A DNA stretch of 64,000 nt from Hortaea werneckii (Eukaryota > Ascomycota > Dothideomycetes > Mycosphaerellales > Teratosphaeriaceae), in contig JBAOKB010000110.1 in the NCBI GenBank assembly GCA_037044905.1, positions 1 through 64,000 on the forward strand, written 5' to 3'. Numbering within the stretch: position 1 is the stretch's first letter; every line of letters starts with the position of its first letter. This document shows, piece after piece, positions 32,050-41,798 of this stretch. The notes below the pieces were generated by a model. That model ran no database searches, was not told where the DNA came from, and saw nothing but the letters and a program-made list of their open reading frames with translations. The position numbers and the translations under genes are program-made.

Positions 32050-33591
32050 ATGGAGGACCTAATCAAACTGCTCATCTTCGCCTGCCTGCTCTTCTGGCCC
32101 TTGACCTTCGCAGCCCCCGTCGAACCCCACGAGTCCGGCGGCGCCGAACACGTCGTCATCATCGACAAATCGAACCCGACACCGCCGCGAGTGGCCGATG
32201 TCCTAGAGCGCCTGGCCCTCCATGAAGGCCACGCCGACGTCCACCACATCTTCAACAACAGCGCCTTCGTCGGGTTCGCCGCGTCGATGAAATCCCACTG
32301 TCTGGATCTCCTGGCCAATATGACCGATGTCCGCCGCGTGGAAGCGAGCGTCAACGTGCAACACGCCCTGGTCTCTCCTTCATCATCATCATCCCACCCC
32401 CTCCAGCAGCGACAAACCTCCTCCCTCTACGCCACCCGCCCCGACGCCCCCTGGGGTCTCCAACGCATCTCCACCTCCACCAACGTCCACGGCAACGCCA
32501 AAGCCATGGACTACACCTACTCCTACCCCGCCAGCTCCGACGCCTCCGCCACCCTCGGCCACGGCGCCGACATCTACATCCTCGACACAGGCGTGTACAC
32601 GGCGCACAACATCTTCGCCGACCGCGCCTCCATGGTCTGGTCCTACGACAACCACATGGCCGACGTCGACGGCCACGGCACGCACGTGGCGGGGACAGCC
32701 GCGGGCTCCATCCTCGGCGTAGCCAGCAACGCGAACCTCTTCGGCGTCAAAGCGCTGGATGCCGATGGTGGCGGCTACAGCTCCAACGTCGTGGCGGGGA
32801 TCGATTACATCGTCAATTCGCACGATCGCCGGAAACGGGAGCAAGGGGACGGGTTCGTGGGGTCCGTTATTTCGGTCTCCCTGGCCGCGAGCGGGACTGT
32901 GGCCGCGATCTCGGACGCCGTGGAAGCTGCTGTCGAGGCCGGCGTGCATGTTGTGGTTGCCGCGGGGAATCAGCATGTCGATGCGTGTGGGACGTCGCCG
33001 TCGGATTCGGGTGGACGGGGTGGGCCGGCGATTACGGTGGGTTCCGTGGGGATGGAGGGCCGGGAGTCGGAGTTTTCGAATTTTGGGGAGTGTGTGGATG
33101 TTTATGCGCCTGGGGAGGAGATTATCAGTTCGTGGATCGGGGGCAGGAATATGATTGAGAGTTTGTCCGGGACGAGTATGGCGACCCCGCATGTGACGGG
33201 CATCGTGGCCTGCGCGATGGCTGGGAATGCCACGTTGGCGGGGGATCCGGGGCTGATGAAGGAGTGGGTTCGGATGCAGGCTGTGGCAAGCCCTGCGACG
33301 CCGGGGATCCGGGTCGCGAATAATGGGGTCAAGGATTTTGGGGACGGAGGGGATGGGGTGTTGGGGTTTGAGAAGGTCGCGAGAGATGAGGTGCAGGTGA
33401 GCAAGCGCGGCAGTGATGAGAATGAGTGGACCTGGGCCAACTCTCAGCGCGGCGTCATGCGGTGTCGGAGGATGGCGCAGGCGAGCGAGGATCTGTCGTA
33501 CCTGCGCAGTATTGCTGTATGCAGCGCCAGACATGGTCTTGTGAGGAAAGGTCTGGACCTCTTGGATGCTTTGACTCCGTGGATAAGATAG
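32050..33591 (+). CDS. Secreted subtilisin-like serine protease (proteinase K type, S8A)
   Basis: 513 aa from ATG 32050; an 11-codon upstream extension starts with GTG. A signal peptide (MEDLIKLLIFACLLFWPLTFAAP), then an inhibitor I9 propeptide (EHVVIIDKSN...VRRVEASVNVQ), then the catalytic domain. The triad is complete: Asp in ILDTGVY, His in DGHGTHVAGT, Ser in GTSMATPH, with oxyanion Asn in AAGNQ. The C-terminal 80 residues after the protease domain have no clear family match. An alternative 51-nt in-frame intron (CAG|GTGAGC to TCTCAG, about 33397-33447) could remove 17 residues. Probably extracellular protein breakdown. Convergent with the monooxygenase. Confidence 0.92.
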   Translation: MEDLIKLLIFACLLFWPLTFAAPVEPHESGGAEHVVIIDKSNPTPPRVADVLERLALHEGHADVHHIFNNSAFVGFAASMKSHCLDLLANMTDVRRVEASVNVQHALVSPSSSSSHPLQQRQTSSLYATRPDAPWGLQRISTSTNVHGNAKAMDYTYSYPASSDASATLGHGADIYILDTGVYTAHNIFADRASMVWSYDNHMADVDGHGTHVAGTAAGSILGVASNANLFGVKALDADGGGYSSNVVAGIDYIVNSHDRRKREQGDGFVGSVISVSLAASGTVAAISDAVEAAVEAGVHVVVAAGNQHVDACGTSPSDSGGRGGPAITVGSVGMEGRESEFSNFGECVDVYAPGEEIISSWIGGRNMIESLSGTSMATPHVTGIVACAMAGNATLAGDPGLMKEWVRMQAVASPATPGIRVANNGVKDFGDGGDGVLGFEKVARDEVQVSKRGSDENEWTWANSQRGVMRCRRMAQASEDLSYLRSIAVCSARHGLVRKGLDLLDALTPWIR

Positions 33592-33814
33592 ACTTGCGGC
33601 GGAGATTGAATCCTTCGCGCGCCGTTGTATTTAACAATCCACGAAACCTTCTTTTGCATTGCCACTGCTTAGCGGAAAAGTTCCAAGAGCCAGTTGTGTT
33701 TGTGGGGCAGGGAGAAAGAAGAAAGAAAGAAAGAAGGGGAAGAAGAAATCAAGGACGAGCGGAGGACAGGAACGCTCAAGGTTGAGATATCGTTTTCGAG
33801 AAACGTGACTAGTC
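33592..33814. other. Short convergent intergenic
   Basis: 223 bases with an A/G-rich tract (GAAAGAAAGAAAG-like, about 33717-33745). Nothing else seen. Confidence 0.6.
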
Positions 33815-35600
33815 CTATGTCACCGTGAACCCCTTCCACTCCGGCTGAATCGCTTCTTGGATCGTCTTCAGATACAACGGGATGCCGCCCGCATAATTCA
33901 GCGCCTCGCGCGGTTTGCCGGGGATATTCGTCCCTATTACATCGATTTCGTCAGCGGGCCAATCGATCATGGGGCAGATTTGTATCATAATCGAGAGAAG
34001 AAAAACAGGAGAAAGAAAAAAGGAAGGGGGAAAAAGTCTTAGACGTACCCATATACCACCCATCAACCTTATCCCGCAACGTCATCGCATGGATCGTATT
34101 CACCATCCCCTTCCACTCCCTTTCGGCCTCAACCTCGGGATTCAGTCGCGTCTTCCCTTGCTCCCGCATCTTCCGCATGACATCCACGATCCACTCGTCC
34201 TGCGGCTCGACAATACTCGGTCCGTTCGCATACGCCGTGGGGCTCTGCGGACCGTACGTATACAGCATATTAGGGAAATTCGCCACGGACATCCCCAAGT
34301 AGGTGAAGGTGCCGGATTTCCATTTGTCGTTGAGTTTCTCCCCTTCCAGCCCCGTGATGTCGATTTCTTTCATCCCGCCCGTGACGCTGTCGAAGCCCGT
34401 CGCGATGGCGAGGATGTCCGCTTCGTGTAGGACGCCGTCGGCGGTGATGATGCCGTTGGACACGACTTCGCGGACGGGGTTCTGTTTGACGTTCACGAGC
34501 GTCACGTGGTCCTTGTCCATCTGCTCGTAGTAGTCCTGTTCCAGACTGGGACGTTTGCCGGCGAAGGGATGTGGTGGGGTTTCCGGGGCGAGGAGGTCCC
34601 GTTTCGTGGGGTTCTGCATCTGTGCCCGGCGCTTATTCGCCCAGAATCGGTACATTTCGTCGTTGGCGGGTTGCGAGGTGAGCATGTCGTTGTAGAGGTG
34701 GAGGAATTTGAAGCCGCCGTACTGCCAGGCCGCTTCAAGCGTGGCTTGTCGTTGCTCAGGTGTGTCGTCAAAGACGCCCTTGTTGGGATCGCCGTAGATG
34801 AAGCCTGCGGCGGAGCCAAATCGAGTTGTTCCGAGCTTTTCATTCAGACTTGGCAGATCCTTCTTGCTCTCTTCCCGGTCAACTGGTCCTTGTCGCATCG
34901 GCAGGCAAAGATTAGGCGTTCGCACAAAACATGTAAGCTCAGCCGCATCCCGTGCGGCTTCCTGCGAGATTTGAATCCCAGTGGCGCCTGTCCCGACAAC
35001 AGCGACTTTCTTGCCTTTCATGTCAACCCCTTCTGCCGGCCAGAAAGACGAATGGCAAAGATATCCCTTGTACTTGTCCTCCAGCCCGGGCCAGTCGGGG
35101 AAGTACCGCTTGGCGGCGAAACCGAGACATGGTAAGAAAAACCGTGCAGTCACCTTCAACCCGTTCTCGCAGACTATCCGCCACTTGTCGACACTGGGGT
35201 CAAAACCTGCCGCCACGACTTTGCAGCCTAGAAATGTATCTTTGCTGATATCGAGGACGTTGTCAATGTGCTGGAAATATCGCTTCAGCTCCTTTTCGCC
35301 CGGGTACTTCTCGCTCCAGTGCCAGGTGTTGTAGACTTCGGGAATGTTAAGAGCATAGACTGGATAAGGGCTATCCACTCGGGCTCCTGGGTAGGAGTTC
35401 CAATGCCAAATGCCGCCCAGGCCAGAGCCGGCTTCGATGATTTTGGCGTTGAAGCCTTCTTTACGAAGGAGATGGAGGAGGTAGACTCCGGCAAAGCCTG
35501 CGCCGACGATGCAAGCGTCGAGCTCTATGTGTTTCTCGTTATCACCATTGAGGTGGCCATTTGTAGAGCCGTTAGTTTGGCCGCCAAGGTTCCGTTGCAT
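33815..35600 (-). CDS. Flavin-dependent Baeyer-Villiger-type monooxygenase
   Basis: FAD/NADPH enzyme that inserts oxygen next to a ketone. Exon 1 is 34049-35600, intron 33934-34048 (115 nt, GTACGT...AATAG), exon 2 is 33815-33933; 556 aa. ATG 35600 has A at -3; the upstream extension starts with GTG. Motifs: FAD site GAGFAG, the fingerprint [FY]xGxxxHxxxWP as YKGYLCHSSFWP, the NADPH Rossmann motif GTGATG, and ATGFD. Splicing joins GWYMG to TNIPGKPREALNYAGG, a conserved family stretch. Similar to cyclohexanone or steroid monooxygenases; the natural substrate is unknown. No other biosynthetic genes adjoin, so there is no metabolite-cluster evidence. Confidence 0.92.
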
Positions 35601-37581
35601 GATGTCGTTGGATTCAGCGCCTATCGTCTCGGACCAGATATGTGAGAGGGGGAATATAGGCAACACCTACCACTAGGTCTTACTATCAGATGCGCATGCC
35701 AACTTTATACCTATTAGGAGACGTGATGAGCGAGTTCGGTTGAGTTGCCTGCGACGAATGCAACGGCAGCGTGGCCGAGGTCTTGCATCCCCGCTAATTG
35801 CGGAGCTTGAGCTCGAATCATGACACCTGTTTCGGCTCGCAAACATACCGAGACCGATACGGTAGGGTTGGTTCGGGTTCGGTCACGGATTGGAGCAGTC
35901 GTGCATGACATGTGCAAATGTGTACATGCGCAGTAAGTTTGCCGACGGGGAAATAGAGTAGTGCCTAAGGGTTAGGCGGCGGCCGGGATGCACAGCGCTG
36001 ATGGCATTCTTTTGCTACACGACGTAGATGCGACGCCTTTTCATGATGTGCAATCTTGCGATGACAAAGGCAGTGCTGTGGCGGAAGACGATGCTGCTGA
36101 AGAGACAATTGGGTTGGAAGACTGGTGACTTCTTGTCGAAGCCAGGTGATTGATGACGCGCTTCTAAATAAGTCAGCAGCATGCGACACGTACATAGTAG
36201 ATGCAATGGATGTAGTTCAAGGCACACAGCGAATCGTCAATGTTGGTGGTCTTTGCATGTCTTAGCATTCCTTGGTCATGCGCGATGGAGTACGATAGCA
36301 GGAGGATGACGTGAGGGAAGGTTTGTCGGACCCGAATGATGTTGGCTAGGTATCCTGTTTCCTTTTCATTTTAGCAGCCTTCGAAGGTGACTGTTACCAA
36401 ATTGGTATTCGCAATATACACGTCGCCGCTCGATAGAAGCTGGTCCGCAGCGGAGCGCATCTTGGTGAGGTGGCGTTTTTCTTCAGCCTGATGGATTGAC
36501 CGACGCGTCAGGGTCGCGCGTCACCTTTCACGTCCTTCAAACGCTTACGCGCCTGGTGGTCAAAGTATAGCCTTCGCCACTTCAACTCATGGGTCTGCTG
36601 CTTCGTCTTGCAGTGCACCTTTTTTTATCGATAAGTGTCGTTCATGTCCAAGTATGTACATTCTACCTAGGTAAGTAGGATGTCTGGAGGATTCCCGTGT
36701 TTCATCTGCAGCTTCCCTCTTCCACGCGACGCGACCGGCAAAAGGCGCGCCCACCGAAACGCGGCCCAAGCGCGAAACTTTAATTGACATATCAAGACTC
36801 AAGAAGCTCGAGACAACCTGGAAAATACCTACATAAGGTACAGTCAAGTATGCGAAGGTGATTCTTCACGTTCACCACTTTCACTCATAGTGTCTGGCCG
36901 TCGCTACCAGTGTCATACATCGTCCCACTCAAGTACTGACCTGGTAGCTTCAGCGCGCATTCCATCATCTACGAAAGACGGCCCTAGCCATTGACGCCGC
37001 TACTCTACCCACGACCATACGAACCTACGAGCCTCACGAACATTTAACGAATTCTCACTCTTTGTCATTTTGGAATTCCGGTCTTCTCACTTCGAAACGC
37101 TACACAAACGACGTCCATCTGTCCACGAGTCTGCTCGAAAAAGCACACCGTCGACCGGGTTTACACTGTATGAGCTTGGGTGGTTTCTTGCTTGGTCACA
37201 TACGACACAGAGGGAGCTAAAGCGCAGAGGCTTCTGTGAAAAATAAGCAAATAAATAGACTTCCCTGGATTAGCGTCTCGGAGAGGCAGCAGTAGAAGGC
37301 ACGCCGTCCAGAAAGCGTCGCTGGACAGCGAGTGGAGTGGACGGTGGCATTCCACCTCGTCAGCTGCAACCCTTCCAGAGCTGGAGCAGCCTCACGGATC
37401 TATCGTCTCTGGAGCCTCAGCTTTAGATCGATCGATGAGGAGAACGCTTCAGTCTGACTCGGCAGATCGGCACTAGCGGCACCTGTTGCCTGGACACCAT
37501 AGGCTGCATACGGGCGCTCGCTCTTTGAGACGACTGCTGCCTGCGACATAATCTATAGCTTCGCTGAAGCCCATTGCAGCC
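35601..37581. other. Intergenic region (2 kb), divergent promoters
   Basis: Carries the monooxygenase promoter and a long leader for the Rad53-like kinase. Short frames only. A CCTAGGTAAGTAGG sequence lies near 36666. The final 500 bases before the kinase ATG have no repeat. I see no RNA gene. Confidence 0.55.
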
Positions 37582-40500
37582 ATGGCGCAAGGTTGGCGAC
37601 CCAACTCGGCTGCGCCACCGTCGGATGAGGAACCTTCACAGCTCACCCAGCAATGCACGCAGGGTGCTATGGATCCACGCAGGCTGGGACGCAACAATTC
37701 CGGTCTGACCGAGGAAGATATCAGTGATGTGCTCTGTATCTTACATCCATGCTCACCAGCGGCGTTCAAGATTGTTGCAAACACTGCCGAGCGTACGCCA
37801 TTCAATGTCTTGCAGAATAACGGTTACGGCGATTACGAAGATGGCCTCACACAGTCAGCACTGGAGGAGCAGGAAACTTTCATCCTCAATCATGATGGTG
37901 GCAGTAGTCAAGCTATGGACCTCGCTCTCCGCTTCTCTGCTGACATTGTCAATCCGACCCTCGGCTTCGTCTTTGGTCGTAACATGCGCATTTGCGATAT
38001 TGTCCTGGCCACCGACAGCTACAAGCGTGTTAGCAATATGCACTTCAGCATCTTCATCAACGAGTCCGGCGTGCTGATGCTGCGAGACATGTCAACCAAC
38101 GGAACTATGGTCGACGACATGCTGCTGAAGGGCAAGAATGCACTAGGACAACAGACCCGGATGCTAAGTCCTGGATCCATCATCCAAATTCTATCCCCAA
38201 AGCCTGAAGAGGTGGTCAAGTTTATTGTGCGGATACCATCTCGTGAGGGCCATCTTCAGGAGTACGGCGAGAAATTGGAGCGTTACATGCGACGTGTGGA
38301 TGAGGCAGAAGTTGCCGCAGCAAGAGGAGGGGAACACGCTAAGCGCCTGCCTGCCCCAAATCCGAAGACCCCGAATGCCGGCTCTTACAGAGCGCCGATT
38401 GTACAGAATCAGCATGGCATCCATTGGAGTGGTGGCGAAAAGTACAATGTTGTAGGGTTGATCGGAACGGGTGCGTTTGCCACTGTGTTCCAGCTGGCAA
38501 CAAAGGCAGAAGGGAACCTTGTTGCTGCGAAGGAGCTGGAGAAGCGACGGTTTATGAAGAACGGCGTGCTGGACCGAAAGCTGGACAATGAGCTGCAGAT
38601 CATGAAAGACATCAGCCATCCGAACATTGTTCAGTACATCGACTACCACGACCACGCTGAACATCTCTACATCATCATGGAATTTGTACCTTGTGGCGAT
38701 CTACAGCATTATCTGGGTCAATACGGTCCGCTTTCGGAAGATCTTGGCAAAAAGATGGCAGCGCAAGTTCTTGACTCGCTAAGCTACTTGCACACCAAGA
38801 AGATCACCCACCGCGATATCAAGCCGGACAACATTCTTCTCGCTGATCTCGACCCAGACCGCTTCATTGCCAAGCTATCCGACTTTGGTTTGAGTAAGGT
38901 AGTACCCGACAACGATACCTTCCTCAAGACCTTCTGTGGTACTTTACTATATTGTGCTCCGGAGGTGTTCCCACACTATGACGCTCATATATCAGGCGTG
39001 GGAAGAGGCCAGAAGCGTCCCCGGAAGGGTGGTCCACAAATTCCGGCCACCAAGTTCCACAGCTATTCGCAATCTGTAGACGTCTGGTCCTTCGGTGCTG
39101 TACTCTGGTTCAGCTTGTGCTGTCGGCCGCCGTTCGAAGGCGTGGCTGATAATACCGGCCGCGGCATGTTCGAAAAGATTATGATGACTCCACTGGATTC
39201 CACCGATTTGGTTGAACAAGGTGTAGGTGATGAAGCGGTGGCGCTTTTGGTGGATATGCTGAATACGGATCCTGCTACTCGGCCTTCGCCCGCGGCGTGT
39301 CTGAGGCATGAATGGTTTGTTGGGCGTGGAGCCAGACATCTGGAAGTACCCGGCAGTCCTGAGCTCGGATTGAAAGTGATTGCGGAAGAAGAGGAAGCGG
39401 ATGACCATGCTCAGCAACAGGCGCCGGACCTAAGCCAGCTGAGTCTCCAGGAGCAGGCGCAGCAAGGTCACTTGCTAGGTCCTAACAGCGTCCGAAGCCA
39501 CGATAGTCACTACGACGAAGTGAGCTTCAATTCTGGCAGTATGAGATTCTTTGATCCCGGACAGAGCAAGCGATTCAAATCGGAAGCCTTTGCGGAGCGT
39601 CTTCAACGAGAGGAACAAGATATGGAATCGAGCCCGGAATTGTTCCATCTCTCGATGGGTGGCGCTCAGAATGAGAACGATGCATCGCAAAGGGACAGCA
39701 GTTCATCATCTGGACAACCTAGAAGACTATTTGGCGAAATCAGTGCAAACGCCTTGAATGCAGGAGGTCTTGGCATGCAGGCACCTGCCGAGAACTTGCA
39801 TACCGGGCCAGGCAACAACTCGGTAAACGCCAGTCGTGGACCGTTGAACGATAATCTTTCGCAAGCAAATCATGCTCAACGACTCGCTGCATTGAGTGCC
39901 ATGGCTTCACCGAGCTTGTTAGGTGCAGAGTCTTTGTTGCGTGACGTGCACATGCATTCACCTGCACATTCCGCCGATTCGAGGTCTGTGGAGTCGGATG
40001 GACCAATCACGCCACACACCCCAGACGAATGCCGTCCCTTCTCGGCCGGACAGCAGTCGAATGTGACGCCTCAGATTCGAGAGCACGACGATGTGACGCC
40101 TAAGCAGCCTACACAGCAACGAGCTTTCAATCGACAAATCCAGATCCCAATGCCGCCTAGCTTCTTTTTCGATCCAAACGATGAAAGCACGCATACCTTG
40201 GAATATGCATCGAGAGTCAGCGGCCACAACTATCTCGCTGATCCGAGCTTCGCCAACATCAAGGAATCAAGTCTACCAGCGACGGCCAGCGCAGAGACGA
40301 CCGATCGCGACGGCGAAGCGCAAGCATCTCACGACGAGCACCACGGCGACACTGACGCCGAACCCGACGAGCCCGCGCCCGCGCCCTCAGACGCCGAATT
40401 CATCAAACCCCCACCCCGCCTCGGCCGCGTCACCTCCACCCCGGACTCCTTCACCCCACTCCGTCTCGACCTCCGCGACCGCATCAGCAGCTGGGGCCGC

Positions 40501-41004
40501 GACACCCAAAACACCCACATCTACCCCGACAAACACGAGACCCGCATCGCTAAGCGCAACCTCGTAATCTGGTTCCACGCCAAGGGCATCGAGAAACTCC
40601 CCGAACACGCCGACTGGACCAAACTCCCCGACCTCTTCTGCGGCATCCACACGGAATCCAGTCTCGGCATCGCCGTCAACGGCGTCCCGCTGAAGAAATC
40701 CGCCCCGATTGAACGCGGAGGCGAGTTGCATTGGGGCCGGATCTTCACGGGTGATGAGATTGAGATTTTTCGTGATGTCCATGGGATCAAGCCTGGTCTG
40801 AAGTTTGTCTGTGAGTTTTTCCATGGGGAGGCGAAGGAGTCGAGGCCGAGGGAGTTGAGGCCTTTTCGCGTCGTGAATGAGAATGCGTCTGGTCGGGGTG
40901 GTGGTGGTGGGGGTGGGGAACAGAGGGCTGGGGTGAGTGATAAGGGGAGTAGGGGGAGGGAGGAGAGTCATGTGGTTTTGACGGGGAAGATGGCTGCTGC
41001 TTGA
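37582..41004 (+). CDS. Rad53/Chk2-like checkpoint kinase with FHA domains
   Basis: DNA-damage checkpoint serine/threonine kinase, 1140 aa, single exon. The N-terminus has an SQ/TQ cluster (SQLTQQCTQ), the kind of site phosphorylated by ATM/ATR. FHA domain about residues 125-185 with FGR, S..H and NGT landmarks. Kinase domain: P-loop GTGAFATVFQ near 294, VAAKELEK, catalytic THRDIKPDN near 408, DFGLSK near 433, CAPEVFPHY near 457. A long disordered region follows, then a second FHA-like segment at about 985-1090 (RDTQNTHIY...NGVPLKKSAPI...GDEIEIF). The FHA-kinase-FHA layout matches Rad53 and Neurospora MUS-59 rather than shorter Chk2 forms. Nuclear. The Gly-rich tail is low complexity. Confidence 0.9.
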   Translation: MAQGWRPNSAAPPSDEEPSQLTQQCTQGAMDPRRLGRNNSGLTEEDISDVLCILHPCSPAAFKIVANTAERTPFNVLQNNGYGDYEDGLTQSALEEQETFILNHDGGSSQAMDLALRFSADIVNPTLGFVFGRNMRICDIVLATDSYKRVSNMHFSIFINESGVLMLRDMSTNGTMVDDMLLKGKNALGQQTRMLSPGSIIQILSPKPEEVVKFIVRIPSREGHLQEYGEKLERYMRRVDEAEVAAARGGEHAKRLPAPNPKTPNAGSYRAPIVQNQHGIHWSGGEKYNVVGLIGTGAFATVFQLATKAEGNLVAAKELEKRRFMKNGVLDRKLDNELQIMKDISHPNIVQYIDYHDHAEHLYIIMEFVPCGDLQHYLGQYGPLSEDLGKKMAAQVLDSLSYLHTKKITHRDIKPDNILLADLDPDRFIAKLSDFGLSKVVPDNDTFLKTFCGTLLYCAPEVFPHYDAHISGVGRGQKRPRKGGPQIPATKFHSYSQSVDVWSFGAVLWFSLCCRPPFEGVADNTGRGMFEKIMMTPLDSTDLVEQGVGDEAVALLVDMLNTDPATRPSPAACLRHEWFVGRGARHLEVPGSPELGLKVIAEEEEADDHAQQQAPDLSQLSLQEQAQQGHLLGPNSVRSHDSHYDEVSFNSGSMRFFDPGQSKRFKSEAFAERLQREEQDMESSPELFHLSMGGAQNENDASQRDSSSSSGQPRRLFGEISANALNAGGLGMQAPAENLHTGPGNNSVNASRGPLNDNLSQANHAQRLAALSAMASPSLLGAESLLRDVHMHSPAHSADSRSVESDGPITPHTPDECRPFSAGQQSNVTPQIREHDDVTPKQPTQQRAFNRQIQIPMPPSFFFDPNDESTHTLEYASRVSGHNYLADPSFANIKESSLPATASAETTDRDGEAQASHDEHHGDTDAEPDEPAPAPSDAEFIKPPPRLGRVTSTPDSFTPLRLDLRDRISSWGRDTQNTHIYPDKHETRIAKRNLVIWFHAKGIEKLPEHADWTKLPDLFCGIHTESSLGIAVNGVPLKKSAPIERGGELHWGRIFTGDEIEIFRDVHGIKPGLKFVCEFFHGEAKESRPRELRPFRVVNENASGRGGGGGGGEQRAGVSDKGSRGREESHVVLTGKMAAA

Positions 41005-41798
41005 TTATTGTGCATTGTTTTTTTTTCTTACCCCCTTCTCTTTTTTGTTGATGATGGAGCTATGTGATACCCGATCAGGCGATGAGAATTGCCTGTTCTA
41101 CATTGTAAAAATTCTGGGTGACTTTTGAGGGGGGGGGGGGGGGGGGGGGGGGGGGGCGGGCAGTAGGGAGGGCAAACGCCGCCCTGTAACATAGATAGAT
41201 TGACATCCCAGGAATGTAAAACATATGAACATCTGTCAATACTCTCCCTGTTGTAAAGCAAATCCGCTGTTGACTGGCGGCTTTCACGCAAGTATGAGGT
41301 AGTCGTTCTCTTTCCATCAGAATCACTGGTGTTCTTGAATCGCCTGGGCACTGACATGAGCCGTTCTCCCCTTTTGTTTACTAATATCTACCAAGGAACT
41401 CCGATGACCGTCCTGTCTCTCCAAGAGGGGACACTTGTGTACGAATGGCACGAAAGAGGCAAGCAGAAAAGGTTAGGGAAGATCGGAAGACAGGGAAGGC
41501 GTGAAGGGAATATAGAAATCTGTCTCTAAATCCGCCATATCATGATTCATCTCGAACCGAAGACGGCAGATTGCTATCGTCTAGTTCTCTTGCCATTTCT
41601 TCTACATTCAATCCATGCGGCTATCTATCAATCCATCGTTTCACGTCTTATTCCATTCACATCTCGTTTCCAGCTATCACATCCACGTATCATTTCTTTC
41701 CTCTCAACTCCTACTCCATCAATCTCTCTCCCCCATCCATCTAATCGGCCCTCCATTCCCATGCCACCTCCCACACAAAGACTAACTTCCCCATCCAC
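41005..41798. other. Convergent intergenic region
   Basis: 794 bases between the kinase and MMS19 stops, including a 28-G run. The right half is C/T-rich on the plus strand and forms the 3' UTR of mms19. No gene seen. Confidence 0.6.
41129..41156 (+). repeat. Homopolymer run of 28 G
   Basis: Uninterrupted G run followed by CGGG. Such runs can form quadruplexes, vary in length, and are difficult to sequence, so the exact count may be wrong. Confidence 0.9.

Noticed and set aside
32389..33534. 381-codon minus-strand frame across the subtilase
   Set aside because: Arg/His/Pro-rich antisense shadow of a GC-rich gene with complete catalytic triad on the plus strand.
33815..35600. Secondary-metabolite cluster around the Baeyer-Villiger monooxygenase
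   Set aside because: No polyketide synthase, peptide synthetase, terpene cyclase or tailoring partner in the neighbouring 20 kb.
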